Shown here: piece after piece, positions 44,613-58,247 of the stretch | Numbering within the stretch: position 1 is the stretch's first letter | How the letters are laid out: each line of letters opens with the position of its first letter | Assembly: GCA_021029095.1 (NCBI GenBank) | Contig: JAJOHG010000010.1 | Span: forward strand, 434,001 to 498,000 | Direction of reading: 5' to 3' | Length of the DNA stretch: 64,000 nt | Source of the DNA: Phellopilus nigrolimitatus | Taxonomy: Eukaryota > Basidiomycota > Agaricomycetes > Hymenochaetales > Hymenochaetaceae | Position numbers and translations under genes: made by a program | Notes under the pieces: generated by a model | Told to the model about the DNA's origin: nothing | The model's database searches: none | The model's input: the letters and a program-made list of their open reading frames with translations, nothing else

Positions 44613-45561
44613 ATGTCAATACACTATTTTCTCTGAATCCAAAGCAGCACAAAGTGAGATTTTTAAGGTCTTGTGGGTTTGAGCAGCACAGAAGATCGTC
44701 AATAATAGTTAAGTCAGTTGCACCCACATTCACATACATGTCAGTCAACACAGGAAAAGTAAGCTGTGCAAGCAATGGCCCGATGTCTGACCCATTAGAT
44801 GCAGAGATACATAGCTTAGAGAGGTTATCAAGCTTCCACTCATGAAGAGAGGAATGCTGATGATGCTCTGGCTGTTCAAGACTAAAAGAAACATCAAGTA
44901 TCTTTAGGTTTGGAGCTTGTTTAATCCACCACATAATGGATTCTGTAGATGGGCTCCTAATTAACTCAAGACCTGTGAGCCGTTCATACCCAGAATATGT
45001 GTCTTTGGGATGCAGAGTGAGAGCAGTGCATCGTGCTTTCCATGCAGGATAGTTACTGTTTTTCATGTCTTCAACTTCAAGTTCAAATTCCCTGAGCTTT
45101 GGTGCATTGTCAAGATTGGTCATTGCATCCAATAGATCCTGAACCACAGAGAAGTTGTGCACATAAATCTTCAGTGAACACCAGTGGTGCTGACAAGTGA
45201 GAAGCAGGCTAACAATGTCTTTCATTTCTTTGTGATAGTCTTCATAGCTGTTATGGTCAAGCAAGTATGAGAACTTGATGGAGATGGGGACATTGCGAGA
45301 ATTTTTTATCCATCTTCCCAGTTGGTCATGAAATGTTGCTGGATCAAGTCTTTTACCATCTCTTATTTTGACATTATCAAGTTCAATGCCAGTCCATAGC
45401 CGAGGTATGGTATTGGCAATTTCATTCCAAGCTTTGCTGATCCGAGTTAGACACAGGGGTGCAGCTAGAGTAGATGGTTTGTCATTGTCATCAGGTAGAC
45501 AAGAAATAAGAATATGAGATGGGAGTTTATCAAAAAGTGTCCCATTATTCTGAGAGGGCAT

Positions 45562-48500
45562 GATATGAAGTAAGTATGTGTCTTGGAGACAGTTGTGTGA
45601 AGTGGGTTTTGGTCTTGGAAGATGGTGCGATGGGAAGTGAAGGGAAAGGACAGAATTTATACTCCTGCTTCACAATGCATGTACTGGCAGAGGTGCCAAA
45701 ATTCTGTTTGGCTGGAATTTTGCAGTTCAATCAGAAGGCTAAACTGCACAAAAACCATGAGATAACAACACCAAAAAAATTAAATTAAATTAAAGCAAAA
45801 CTACTTATTACTGCTAGATTAGGTTAGAATTTCCCCTGGCGGGCAATATCTCAAGTTATGGACATTATTATATAGTATTGTATATTGTACCTCAAATGTG
45901 GATGTCTCAAGGGAATAAAGCAGATTCGGAAAGTTATGTGTGCCTGTGCTATGGTCGAGATGTCTTGAGAGGCTGCATAGGCTGGTATCCTATTGTTGCA
46001 TGCTATGGCAAGGCAAGCATAACCGGCTGCTGTAGCTTTTTTTCATAGGATAAAGGCCAGCTGGGAATTAGTCTGTGAAAGAACGGATGGGTATCAGGCC
46101 GAAGTGTACTGTACTGTACTGTACTGTATTGTATTGTATTGCATTGCGGTTTCATTCGTGTTTAATTGTGCAAAGCTTCGTGACGGCGTGGAGATAGAGA
46201 CATGCGCAGCAAAGGTAAGCTTGGTGGTTAGACACGGGGGTTTGCCAGCGGAGGCTATCGCGTCGCTGCCAGCTGGGAGTTTGGTTTTTATTCCTGCAGC
46301 TTCGAAACTTTCGAAACTGCTCTTCATTGTCATGTGCAAGCCGGTACAGACTCGAGGGTCAAAGCACGACCAGGCAAACGAGTTAGTGTTTCTCCTCTGG
46401 TTCTTCGGCGAATCCGGGTAATAGACAATACCAGGAGACATTTGATCCAGACGTTGTGACAACGCCTGGCGGAAAAGTAAGTACACTTCTCGCATTTATT
46501 GTTCTCGGCTAACATGCAATGCACGTTGACAGATCCACAATGTTAAGTTGGCCTTGCTTTCAGGCTACCTTTAGAGGATCTGAGATCAATCAGCGGTCGA
46601 TCAGAAGCACCGTAAGGAAGCTGTAAGTACCCGCTCGCCTCGCATGTGTTGTATTTCGCATATGCATTTGAGGAGGTCGGCTCCGACAGTGCGATAGCGT
46701 TCGGCCTCTCCGCGGGTCTCAGGAGTCGTCGATTCCTTATATAGTCTTCAATAGCTTGGGATGTGCTCGGCTTTTTTGTGTCTCTAGCTACTACTCCAGG
46801 CGAGTGGTGGCTGTTCTGCATTACATATGGACCCACAGGAACCCCTGTTTTACTGTTTTTACTGTTTTTATTGTTTTTATTGTCCCCCCGCGCCCTACAA
46901 CAGCTCTTATGCGAATGCATAGCTTCGGAGTATTACTCCCGATCAGTATCTTTCGGTGAGTCGAAAGAAGTCTTGAGCGGAAGATTGCTTTGCAAGGCAA
47001 GTCATCAAGACATCATCCCCTCGATTTCCCTTTATGCGGGCTTGAGCGACTGCTCCGCTCCACTTCAATGAAGAAGCATGCTCAAATGAGTCGCGTGCAG
47101 CTTAAAGCTTCGTCCCGGTTTGAGGGTGCTTATCACTCTATGGGGAATCATGAGCAATGTGAAAAGGACTGTCTGTCGCCTTGCAGCTGTGAGTGCAGTC
47201 GCGGCTGATGTATCTGGTAATCATATCTTTTCTATACGATAAGATAAACATGAAGTCTCGTGCGTGCTTCGTCCCAGACACATTTACCATCGAGGTATTC
47301 AAATAATTATCAAGTGAGGTTCAAAGCACCAACGAGCTCTGACTTGTTCAGGAATTCCAGTTTGCTGTGTATGGGGTTTTGAAGGAGATTGAAAGGCGAG
47401 ATCTTGCACGAAATGCAGATGTTGATGCTATAATGTAGTTACACTCTGGTTCCCACTTCGAGGAGCGGTTTTTTCTTGTCAAGGGATAAGCTCAAGGAAA
47501 TCCGGGTATCACGCAGGCACATCGTTCGGAGTCTTTGGTAAATCTTATCATCAACTCCTGTTTGCCTTCTTTCCCCAAAGCATAGAACTTGGAACATATG
47601 AAGAAGATTAGGGTGGTTCTGCGGCAGCCTCGAACTCGGATCAGTTACGAAACTGCGAATATCGCGGAAGGTACGGATACCTTAGCTTGAGACTTCGGCG
47701 TGTACTGAACGCCGAGGCGAGTCTGGGTTTTTGGAAGAACCATGCGAATAGAAATCGATCCGCGAGTGACCCGGTGTTTGTAAGCACGCGTTAAGGTTTC
47801 GGGGATTTCCGAGGTTGTGCGTGACGACAGTGACTTTGAGTCGGACATGACTTTGACATAGAAACTGACAGCAGTCTGTTCCGCAATTATCGAAACGATG
47901 ATCGAGCTTCCCTAGTACTTTGATCGCTGCTGCCCCATTGCTTGATGTCTAATTGTCTTTGAGCTTCAGATTTGAGTGACCCTGGACTTCGCCAACTCAG
48001 CTCGTCCCCAGTCTCACATCTCGCAAATCCAATTCATTCAGCCCAAAGTACCTTACCTTATAACTTTCGTCATCTTCCTTCTCTCCGGCGCTCCCGCAGG
48101 CTCTTGTCGTGAATATCTCTTTTTCTGCTACTCGGAAGATCGCGAAGATTCATACCTAATTTCTGAAATTACTGCTCAAATCGGCCGGACCTAGCATGCA
48201 AATTTCGACTTCCGGACAGGTGCTCAGTTCGCAATACTATCTTTTCTGCATTTATCCCCTTCGGTTCGGTACGTACTTCGGGAGAAGCTGATTTACCTCA
48301 AACACGAGAATGAAGCAGAAAGGATTGAACGTCAATGTAGCCACTGATGCAACTTATAAGCTTCTTTTCCTTGCTGTCTCATCTCAGTTCATTGATCCAT
48401 ATTCAGTGCGCAAGTTTTACTAGACATGAGTTTATACGTACGCACAAGCGCTCGAAGTCTTATTCCCCTGCATCGATATATTTTCAGGCAAGGTCAGCAG

Positions 48501-51500
48501 AAATTTTGAAGAGTTTGATCCATGCCTGGAAGGATCCATAGGCGCCTTTTCCCTGCCTTCCAGGATCGTCTCTCATTCCGAGATCTGTTGACGATCTTCA
48601 CGTCAAATCTTCCCCTCCTGCTCTTTTCTGCACGTCTAGTATGTGAGTACATCTCAAGCCATATTGTCATGGCGTGCATTGACGGTTGTCTTCTCTGCCC
48701 CATCATATCCCATTACCCAAATCCTTGACCTCAGAGTGAAGTACTCAAGTCCGATAACGATTTTGAATTGCCAAAGCGGCCGTATCCTCCCCTGCGCGAT
48801 AGCTTTTTCTTGACATGAAAACAAAGGATCTTTCTTTGGACATCTACCTACATCGTGACGCAAGATTTCGGGATACTTGGCCGTAGGCAATAAGTAGAAC
48901 CATGGATGTTCTTTGCGCATATATCTTCCTCACTAATACATGAGATCTGAGAAGGACATTTCTGCATGACGCGCGCTTGCTCATTCTGACTTATCTAGAC
49001 GCCGAGACTTGTTCAATCCCTACAGGGCCACTGTAAGCTCTTTTCATCAACCCATCTAACGATTTGCGAAATGGAGCCAAAATCGACGACTACGGACCGA
49101 ATCTGCATGTTCACTGCCCGCTGTGCGCTGATAGGCGAGTTGTTTGATCTTACTGAATATAAGGTCAATACATCCATTTATCCGTCATTCAGTAATGGTT
49201 CATTCAAAGTCCTTCTGAACGCTCGAGCAGATGAACCTGAGTGAATATCGCAACTGCTGCACAGCCTCGCTCAGAAGAGATGGCGTAATAACTGTGAAAA
49301 GACAAGTGAGATCTCCAGACTGTTGGTACAATACACGTCAGCCATACTTCTAAATGACGCGCTTATGTGGACACTAGGCCATGCTTCGCTAGGTGTACAT
49401 ACATCAGCAATGGTTCGCGACATGCGTCTTCTATGCTGATACTTATTTGAAAGGGTGTATTAGGGATTCCAGATCGGCATTGTCCTTAATCTCATTGCAG
49501 ATCCGTCACGCGATATTAGGCATCGAATAACTGTAACCATTTAGAGGTTCCTAGGAATGCTATTCACCCGTATGTGAGTATGTCAAGTGAGTCTGAAGTG
49601 TAGGGAACATCTGATCCTTCGTTTGTCGTCCACACCAATTCCGAGTCATATCGAATTAGGGAGGGTCTCCACATTCTTCTCCATACGATGTAAAGCCAAG
49701 GACCTGCTTTAGGAAGACTTCCTCGATCTATCGGGCGGTATGACTTGTCTTCTCTGAGAATTCCGCCAAGCGCTTATCATGACATTTTCGACTGGAACTC
49801 CAAACCAGGATAGATCAGAATCCCGCACTAGTTCTGCAACAGGAATTCAAAACTGCCCTGATCCTGCCACAATTTTGCATTTTTTCGAGCGCCTAGTGAT
49901 CTGACGCTCGCGAGGTCACTGGGCGCCTATCTAGCTATTCAAGACGATATGAATGCAACCTGTGTCTTCGACTCTGGGAAGCCGGTTCAGCTTCCCAAGT
50001 TTGGGAGCCTCAGCTGGGAGACTCGCTTTCAACACCGCTCTGCTCTAGGACAACTCCAAAATGTCTACTCAAAAAATTGTACCTGCAAGTACATAAACAA
50101 GCTATCTATGAACGTCCTAAACCCTCATCATGTCGGGAAGTAACCGTTCTTTCATGCGTATCAGAATACGGAATGCTTTCAAATGGGAAAACAAGAGATG
50201 CCCGGATGCACAGTTCACGTATTTGTGTATATGAAGTTCCTTGGTTCGTCGAGTTTCAAATTTGCCTTTCATTCTTTTCCGCAGAAACACCACTCAGTTT
50301 GCGCACTAAAGGCTATGTGCCGTATATCAAAATACAACAGCGCTTCAGCGCATCAAGCAGAAATGATCGAAATCATATGCAGAAGACAGAAATCGATGAC
50401 AAGGATTCCTGAAGCAGTTCGAATATCACAGCTCCGCAAGGCAAACGGAATAGTTTCTCCGCCGCTTGAAACTCTAGTTATCTCGAATCCATCAGGCAGT
50501 CGCGCTGTATGTGTGGCTGTATGACGTCGGCGTCGATCTACTGATTATTTCCCGGCTCATCCAACTGTGCCTTGCGAGCCTCCTGGAGCTTCAAATTGGT
50601 CGAACTGAGTGTATGGAGCGATCGGCTATCAAGGTTCCAAAGATCTTAGCAGCTGCGGACGGTTCTTTGATTCTACGGCAATGAGCGAAGTATACGCGGG
50701 AGCCTTCGTGAATCGTCTAGAGAGGCTAGGGGAGGCGTCGGATCAATGTCGATTGTCCTTCAGCTGTGTAGATGACGATTGCGGGAACCGATGTATACAG
50801 CCCTTGAGGCGTCGCGAAACCCCCCGAATGCTGAGTTTGAATCCGACATCTTTTTATTTGTACTCACCAGTGTAATCCATGTCCATCACATCTTTGGCGA
50901 ACGTGCAGGACTGTGCCATAGCTAGTCGCGGATAACGATCGGGCTGTAGCAAGTTCTACGAGTCCGTCAACACACGAAAATCGCTACTTCTGTTCAGTGA
51001 CGAATCAGTCTCAAAAACATGTGCGAGAGTCGAGAGTAAAGGGGTGCAGCAAGTCGATCTGTTTGGGTCTAGCTCTGAGAACATGGGTTGCTTCATTTAG
51101 AAAAAAGAATCGAGAAGGACTCTCGTATGTTATTGGTGAGAGACTGCGAGTCCTGCTAGGGTCGGCCAGCTCACAAGCAACCCAATCAAACGAGGACATA
51201 CTATGGGATGGATCTAGTCTTGGCCAAACAAGCGCAGTCATCATTGACCAGATTTAGAAGGCTCCAGGGTACAAGTGGGGGCCTTTTAATGAAGAAGAGT
51301 GGATCTAGACGCGATAGGCACGGGAGAATAATATCTCCCGTCACACTTAACAAAAGTATCAGAGGGAAGACATAGGAAGTCGGTGTGTATACGTGGCTGA
51401 CGTCTTTCCCGGAGCACGGATCGTATTCATGCATGTTCATATTTACTAAAGGCGGCAGGTGCATCGGTGAGCCTGGATCCGCTTCAGAAGCGATGCATCG

Positions 51501-53661
51501 TATTAAACACTGGCAAATAGCCAGCAAAGAGGGGTCTAATTCGAGAAGGCAAACCAAGGCATAGCTTAACAAAGAGAAGACATCAAATGTATAGACTCGA
51601 GGAGGCAATTTTAATATTAATATCGCATGGTGACATTCAGACGAATGCTACGTTTCGGATAGCGACGGAAACGCATAGTAGAATTCGACGCGCAGATCGA
51701 AAACTACTTGGTTCGTAGAAAAGTCCTCCGCTGCTTTTCGCCTCCACTAGTCTATTAGTCTGCTCATTTCTCAAGAGAAATTATTCGTTCCATGGGTTGA
51801 ATGTTGAGATAAGTGCCTGATCAGGGAGGCCGTGAAGGTCTTTTAATCTGACGTGCAAGTTGCATATGGCGCCGAAAACCTTCGCTTCGGAGCCAGAGCG
51901 TGTTTTTTTTTTTCACGGAAGACGAAGAAGATAGCAAAAACACCCGTTGGGCAGCAGTATTCGAACTCAAAAGCGAGGGTCTGAAGTATATCTAGCGGAT
52001 GGCAAGTCCGAGGACGAGCCGGCAGTCCTGCTTGTGCGTGTTTGGAATAGAGGCGCGAACCACACAACCACCAACACGACTTACATGACACTTGTTCATT
52101 TGTGTCCGACGTTATATCCACCAAACCTTCTTTTTCGAAGACGAACTCAACGAGCATTCAACCTATGTATTACTGCGAGAAAACCATATACAGTCTCGAC
52201 ATACGAACGTTGTGCAACTACATGAAATGGGTTCTGCGTGGGTATGACTCGTAACAAATGATAATATCGCCTCTAAGAGTTCTGTTTATGCCAGCCTCTA
52301 ATAATACTCCCCGCAATATCCTCATAATTGTCTCCCGAATGGATTACGGAGCTGCCATTGCGCCCAGGCTTCTCAACTGTGCAGGGTGTAGGGAACAGAT
52401 CAGTTGAGCTGACATTTCAGAATATGGAGAAACACTTGAAGTATGCTACTGAACTGGTTAGGTTTCCTTTACTATCCTTGCCGAACTTCAAGTTAGACGT
52501 AAAATCTTTGATTCCTTTGCTATCAAAGTCTGTAAGTGTATTCCTTGGAGTCAGTAAGAGTTCATACTGAATCGGATACAATAGCTGCTATGTATACCGC
52601 CGTCTTCTCGTTAGACAGTGGGTATCAACGTTACTCACATTTCTTTAACAAGTCCTTGGCCGCGTCTTTTGTAGACATTTTTTCTATATGGATGGATGTG
52701 AGTTCTTTATTAATTGCAATATGGAGAAGTACGTGCTCGTTTTATAGGCATCCCATCCGGGAGGCAGTGTCAATAATGCTGACAACATTCTAACGTCTTT
52801 GAAACTCTGACCAAATGCTGGAGCAATGTGCTATTACTCCATCGTCTCTGGGCTTATTTTGTCGAGACTCAAATTACATTTTCTCGAATTAATCAAAGCT
52901 ATTTATAATTCACTGTGGCGTCGTTTTGCGGGCAGCTCAGAACGTACAGTAAGTCCGACCCACTCCATTCAAAGTAGCCTCATTTTAACTCTCTTCACAA
53001 TATTCGGCGGTAGCCTTTGATCACTCTTTGGTTTTTAGGTGTCCTTCACAGGTCAAAGGCGAGCAGTGGCCATTACTTTGGCCACAGCACTCGATGAACG
53101 TATCATTGTGCTCTTTTTCTAACCATCCAAAGATTAATTTTGCGCACTAACTTGCACCCTTATCTTCTCAACAGAGACTTCAACTTGATCTATCCGCTTA
53201 AGAAACAGTCTTAGAGGCAAACTCAAAACCATCTCTGTTCAATTTATCAATATGCTACCCCGTGACGTTTTTTGCTCTATTCTGCTTCCGGACTCCGTAA
53301 TGCTGCATAGTCGTATAGTCCCGGACTTATCTGCTATTTGAGCTTCCTTTCTTTCTGCAGGTCACATGAGCAACTTCATTAACGGCACAGTTTAAGCGTT
53401 ACTGTAGCTATCCTGCCTGTACGGCATTTGTACTGATCGCGAGAAGTCCCACTTTCACCAGTGTTTTTTTGAACCTGAACCTCGCATTTTATAATTGTGT
53501 CACGTTCGCAAAGCAGATTGTGATTCGGAGGGACATTCGAAGCCGCCAATCCCGTAAGTTGATGGGCGCTTAAATAAGCTTGGCACAAGCTGTGTAGGTT
53601 GCGGTTCATAGGCTAGCGCTCACCATGAGACCTGGGTTGTCGTGGTCACTACCTCAGTGTG
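45562..53661. other. 8-kb gene-poor region
   Basis: No open frame has a recognisable family or convincing introns. A (TGTAC/TGTAT) repeat lies at 46105-46146. A stretch at about 52340-52560 reads like a Leu-rich repeat piece (LPNFKLDVKSLIPLLSKS) and could be a relic of another F-box gene, but this is weak. Sequence is near-neutral in GC and looks like old decayed DNA. Confidence 0.45.
46105..46146. repeat. (TGTAC)n/(TGTAT)n pentanucleotide repeat
   Basis: Perfect TGTAC units change into TGTAT and then TGCAT units, a slippage array that has started to diverge. Confidence 0.85.
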
Positions 53662-56266
53662 ATGCGTCCTCTCTTTTCTACATCTACCTTGAAAACCCTC
53701 CAGAAAGCAAGAGTAGCGCCCACAATACATCTCTGGACAGGCTTTCGTTGTGATCGACGCGTCTTCAGCCACGTCACTCTCTCTGAAAGAGGTGGTCTTA
53801 CTTCCAAGTACATTTCGCGTCCGACGCCCACCGGAGCTACTTCGCCATGGTCGCGATTCTTATCAACTCAAGGAGGGGCCAAAGGAAAGTCGCCACAGGA
53901 AAAAAAGGATGGCGAGCCAAATTCTCCGCAAAGTGGACAAATGCGAGCTGAGGAAGGCAAGGAGCCGGGTCCGCACTTCGAAAACCTGACTCTCCCCGTC
54001 GTTTTCCCCGGGAGTCCTGGAGGGTCAGGGGGCTCTGGTGGAGGCGGATTGTTTTCCATCACAAGGTCACCTCTCTTCGATGCGGCGTTGACGACTTTCA
54101 TTGGGCTGGGCATGGGTGCGTTCGGACACCTCTCGGCGTCTGGCGAACTGAATACAAAAGGATCGCATAGTATTTCTTGGCGGCATTGGATACGTTGCAT
54201 GGTACAAGTGGAATGTACTTGTTCAAGTAAGTGTTGGATTACAAGCTCCTGAAACTCGGGCCGATTTCATATTTTAATTTGCAGATGGAGAAAGCCTTCG
54301 ACGCAGGATACGACCCTGCTCTCGAGCTCGCATCGAAAGCAAAAGAACGGTATGCACACTATGAGTCAGAAAATCAGGAACACGAGATCGAGCATCTGCG
54401 GCGAAAAGAGCAAGATTTAGTTGACCGCATCATCTCTGGGAAAGAGAAGGGTCACTATTGGTTATTCCTAGGCTCGAAGGTAAAACCAATATTACAATTC
54501 ATCATGCCTGCATGTCCCTCGACTAATTTTGCGAGGTTTAGGGTGCAGGGAAAACGACCATGATATATGACGCTATGGCAAGCGTGGCTGCGGAGGGCAT
54601 CGCTGTCTGTGACGCGCACCCTGATCTGGAAGTCTTCCGACTGCGTCTCGGGAAGGCCTTGAATTATGAATTCAACGAAGACTCGCAAACAGGTCTATTT
54701 CAAAGACGCGATCCTCGCGAAGGTCGGTTGGCTTGTCTGTGGTAATGTAATATGCTGATGTCCGCTGTCAGGTGGACCTGGCTTGGACATCGAGCGAGGT
54801 AAATTCCGGATTCATTGTTCTGCAAATATATCATCCTCACGGATGTTTTAGCCATGAACAAGCTGGAGAAAGTCGCCCTACGGCGCTCGCAAAAAACCAA
54901 TCGGCCCCTGGTTCTCGTTCTCAATAATGTGCATTTCTTTCAACACACGGACGAGGGCAGAAATATGCTGCTCCAGCTGCAACAACGTGCCGAGTCATGG
55001 GCTGAGAGCGGTAAGTCTACATGTAATTGCTCACAGTTGTAGTTTATGACTGAATTTATACTTAGGAATCTTGACAATGGTTTTCAGCACGTACGCTGCC
55101 AGTCTTTGTACCAGCAACAGAGTTGATCTCATTTTTTTTCATTTTGGGACATCTATAGTGACGATTTCTGGCCCTTCCTTGTGATGCGTTCGTTTCCCAC
55201 CCCCGCCCTTTCCTTTCTTCTGTTTCATTAACATATTTATAGGAAAGAGTGCGAGCCGCATGCAAACACTTTCCATTTACGACCTAGAAAAGCGCGAGGC
55301 ACTGCACGCTGCACTTCGATTACGTCGCTCGTACATGCACCCACAACAACACCCACACGAGCCAATCGAGGACAAGAAAACCATTGAAGATGTGCTCTCC
55401 TTCGTCGGCGGACGTCTGTCGTTCATCAGCAAGGTGACAAAGACGAAGGACATGGTCGAATTTGCGGAAGACATGGTGAAGAGGGAGAAGGGTTGGCTTT
55501 TAAGCCAGATCGGACTCATTGAGGACCATGATGACGATGTCATGGATGAAGTGAGTGCTACTGTCATGCACTGACTCTTGCAATTATAAGATGTCGATGA
55601 CTAAAGATGGTGCACTGTTAGCAAAAATGGAGCTCGTGCTCATGGCTGCTTCTGCAGGAGTTTGTGAAGCTTCACGAAGAAAATGAGCAAGAGATCAAGG
55701 AGAGCGGGAAAGAGAGCGACGGTTTCTTTCTTCCAGCTGTTACTTATGTGCGTAGCTTTGTTCACTCCGGCTGGCTGTACTGATTCAGTTCCTCGAATAT
55801 AGGACCGCGCCAGACAACTTATGACAAGGACAGATTTCATCGACGGTTCGTAGCATGTTTTCGTGTATCAAAATCTCTTCTGAAATACATTATTAGATCT
55901 CGACCGGAGTAACATCATTTCCATAGACGTGCGTCTTTCCTTCTTCCCTTTTTCTCGTTCGTTGCTCATAACTAGCTCGTGGAATAGGTAAATTTCATGG
56001 TCCGGCCAGACTCTATGGTCATTCTGCAAGCCGCGAAGGAGGTAGTCAACCAACCGCACTTCGAAGAGTCGCTCCAGAGCGTGCGCGACCGCGTAGACGA
56101 GATCGAGAGCTTGCATCGCACGAGGGAGCTGACTGTGCGTCGCCTGATTTAGTATTTGTTATTTACTGGGTATGCTGACGCGCGTTTGTAGTTCAAGGAC
56201 GTCAACAGTGGCGACCGGATCAGACTTGTTGTCGACAAGGGAGGGGCGCAGCTCGTCGATGGTTGA
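53662..56266 (+). CDS. Mitochondrial-type AAA ATPase with C-terminal winged-helix region
   Basis: Fourteen exons: 53662-54115, 54171-54226, 54285-54479, 54542-54722, 54772-54798, 54852-55010, 55066-55090, 55160-55188, 55243-55550, 55622-55747, 55803-55845, 55897-55928, 55988-56134 and 56192-56266, 618 residues, all in frame. The start MRPLFSTSTLKTLQKAR is basic and Ser/Thr-rich like a mitochondrial presequence. A single membrane segment, FIGLGMVFLGGIGYVAWY, is built across intron 1. After MEKAFDAGYDP and a charged helix comes Walker A, GSKGAGKTTMIYD, then a Walker-B-like LVLVLNNVHFF, DDFWPFLVM, and the C-terminal DEQKWSSCSWLLLQEFVKL and VILQAAKEVVNQPHFEESL. This matches a fungal family of membrane-anchored AAA proteins whose role I cannot name. 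The stop codon lies 520 bp from the convergent acetyltransferase. Confidence 0.85.
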
Positions 56267-56785
56267 GCTCTGAATTCAGATCGACACATGGACGTCTTTC
56301 CTGCCAATATACTTACCCGCGGAACTCGACATTCTTCGAGGCTAAGTCTTTCTGCCCTTGTACGCTATTTTTATTACCATTTTGTTACCTTCGACAACTT
56401 TGCATGTACATTCCAACCCCACCAGCTATTCCGAACCTACTCATTACGAAACGCTTCCAGCTTTTTTTACTCACTTCCCCGTTTGCAATATGATGGACTC
56501 AAATCCACGAACTCGGTGTAACCTGAAAATCCTGGTCCTTGACCCGCCTGCTGGCTTTGTATCAGTAGTGTCTGGATGTATCCCCAAAAATCTTGTTTCG
56601 TCCTTTATTCAATCTTTACGCATGACAGATGAAGTAAGTTGAATCCGTACAGGGTAAATATAAGTTATAAAATGGATTGATGGAGAGTTATCCATGACGC
56701 AGCCTTTGTATCCAAGTCTTGTACATGTACATTTGCTTGCAGTCAAGAAATCCGATAGTTCACAAGCTCGTTACTCGAGAAGCTT
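56267..56785. other. Intergenic gap between convergent genes
   Basis: Presumed 3' UTRs of the AAA ATPase and the acetyltransferase. Overlapping small open frames have no support. Confidence 0.55.
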
Positions 56786-57835
56786 CTAACCATTAACTTC
56801 TCCGTCGGGCTTAGGCTCGGTCTCAAGGTCCGTTTCAAAGCTCTTGTAATACACCCATGCGTCGACGTACTCCTCGCCCTGCCCATCTTTGCGCCGGAGC
56901 CGTCCTGCGCGTGGGATCCTCCCGGCTTTCGTGAAATTCAGAGTTTCCCAGAGGCTGTCATGGCGAAAGTGAGCATCGACAGCGAAATTGGGTGAAGAGA
57001 GGGGATCGAAGGTGAGGGGACAATGAACGATGAAAGGCACAATTAAAATGTCGGACGACCGCGGGACCAAGTCATATAAGGACACGCACCGTATGCTTGC
57101 TTCGTTATTAACGTACACTAGATTGAATACACTCGCCAGGTACCCAAGCTGAGGCGCATAGTGCAGGTACGAGCGTGCGAGGATGTGTGCAAAGCCATGA
57201 CCGCGCGAGGCGAAAGGGACGACGAAGCCCGCATTGCAGATCTGTTTTTACTACTCGGTTATGTAACTTAGTTCCTTCAAAATCGAAAGGGTTGAATCAT
57301 ACGTGAGACGAGCGACCAGGATAGTTTGGCTTGATCTGCACATATTTTAGAGTTGTTATATAAAGTTTGGACGTTGTCATTGAAGACGCACGTAGTAGAA
57401 CCCAGCGACACAGTCTTTCCATTTGCGATTATCCGCCACCACATCAAGGTCGAGGTCAACTTTCGTTCCTGCCTCCTCGAGCACCTCGCTCGCATTCACA
57501 TCCCATCGCTGAAGATCCTCAACGGAGGCGCGGAAGCCGATCATCACGTCTGCCGCGAAATAGTAGCCTTCGAAGGCTTCGCGGGATAAGCGCTCGCCGG
57601 CAAGCGGCTCCTGCGGATATGTATCGCCGCGCTCGACTTCATCTGCGAATTCGTCTGCCATGAAGGATACCAAGCCGTCGCGTGCAGGCGTCGAGGCGGA
57701 GGAGAGCGTTAGATGGTACATGATCACAAATTTCGACAGAGCTCCGTCGGTGCTCTTAGATTTCACTTTCCAGGCAGTCGGTGCAAGAGGGGACGACAAA
57801 GATGAGGGCTTGGGGATCGCGCCATACGCGGACAT
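56786..57835 (-). CDS. GNAT-family N-acetyltransferase (Mpr1-like)
   Basis: Four exons in transcription order: 57835-57392, 57335-57303, 57241-57090 and 56954-56786, 265 residues. Exons 1-2 give CVAGFYYIKPNYPGRSSH, the beta-strand before the acetyl-CoA site. Exon 3 carries ICNAGFVVPFASRGHGFAHI, where the SRGHGFA loop corresponds to the acetyl-CoA pyrophosphate-binding motif, followed by YLHYAPQLGYLASVFNLVYV and NNEASIR. Exon 4 has LWETLNFTKAGRIPRAGRL, the last GNAT strand. The pattern resembles fungal acetyltransferases related to Mpr1, which acetylates toxic proline analogues and proline intermediates in yeast; the true substrate here is unknown. The ATG at 57835 is the first in this frame, but an upstream exon is possible because an overlapping frame is open above it. 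Confidence 0.8.
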
Positions 57836-58247
57836 TACTGTTTTTCTCGAGCAGGAGGAGATCAGAGATGAAGAACGGCCGATCGGAGTTTCTTCTCAGC
57901 AGAGCTGCTCGCCCAAAGTCTGAGTCATATTCTGGGGCTCGAGAATACATGTAGATACTTTGCATTCGTCCGGTTAGCGACGGAGTATATCACGATATCA
58001 CCAGACGTAATCCTTGAACGCCGAATGCGAAGCAATTAGGAATTTCCGAAAAAAAACAGAAATGATAAAGACAAGGTATTGCAAGGCACTGAGCGTTGAG
58101 AGGTCATTGGTTGAGTATGCATTACAAACAATTACTGTATTCAGGCAGTTACTTACCTCATCAGATTCCGAATGTGGCCGCAGTGACGGCTTGGACTCGG
58201 TCACTTCACGACTTGTTGGCCCTCCTCCATCGTCGACGACATAAACC
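57836..58247. promoter_or_regulatory. Divergent promoter region, acetyltransferase and NAB2
   Basis: The start codons are 412 bp apart and point outward. No TATA box or named regulatory site was recognised. Confidence 0.4.

Larger units (their letters stand above)
43938..45561 (-). pseudogene. F-box/leucine-rich-type gene disrupted by a hAT-like MITE
   Basis: Transcription-order halves are 45561-44605 and 44227-43938, separated by a 377-bp insertion. The 5' half starts MPSQNNGTLFDKLPSHILIS, an F-box-like start, then TRISKAWNEIANTIPRLWTG, typical of basidiomycete F-box proteins that recruit substrates to SCF ubiquitin ligases. Leu-rich repeats follow (APNLKILDVSFS, LSKLCISASNG). The insertion makes TAG right after LTYLE. 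The 3' half resumes with QSPSLIYLKLVPITS, then CPNLEELEIPSGHPNFEKL, to the stop at 43938. Joining the halves at the 8-bp duplication gives one uninterrupted frame of about 410 codons with no other defect. Codon use is more AT-rich than in the neighbouring housekeeping genes and no intron is needed. Confidence 0.82.

Noticed and set aside
51935..52060. TTCGAA-containing segment that looked like a tRNA T-arm
   Set aside because: Neither strand forms a T-stem, acceptor stem or an A-box at the right distance.
52328..52570. Leu-rich frame resembling a piece of an F-box/LRR protein
   Set aside because: Only a short stretch is suggestive, and no F-box or continuing repeats could be assembled around it.
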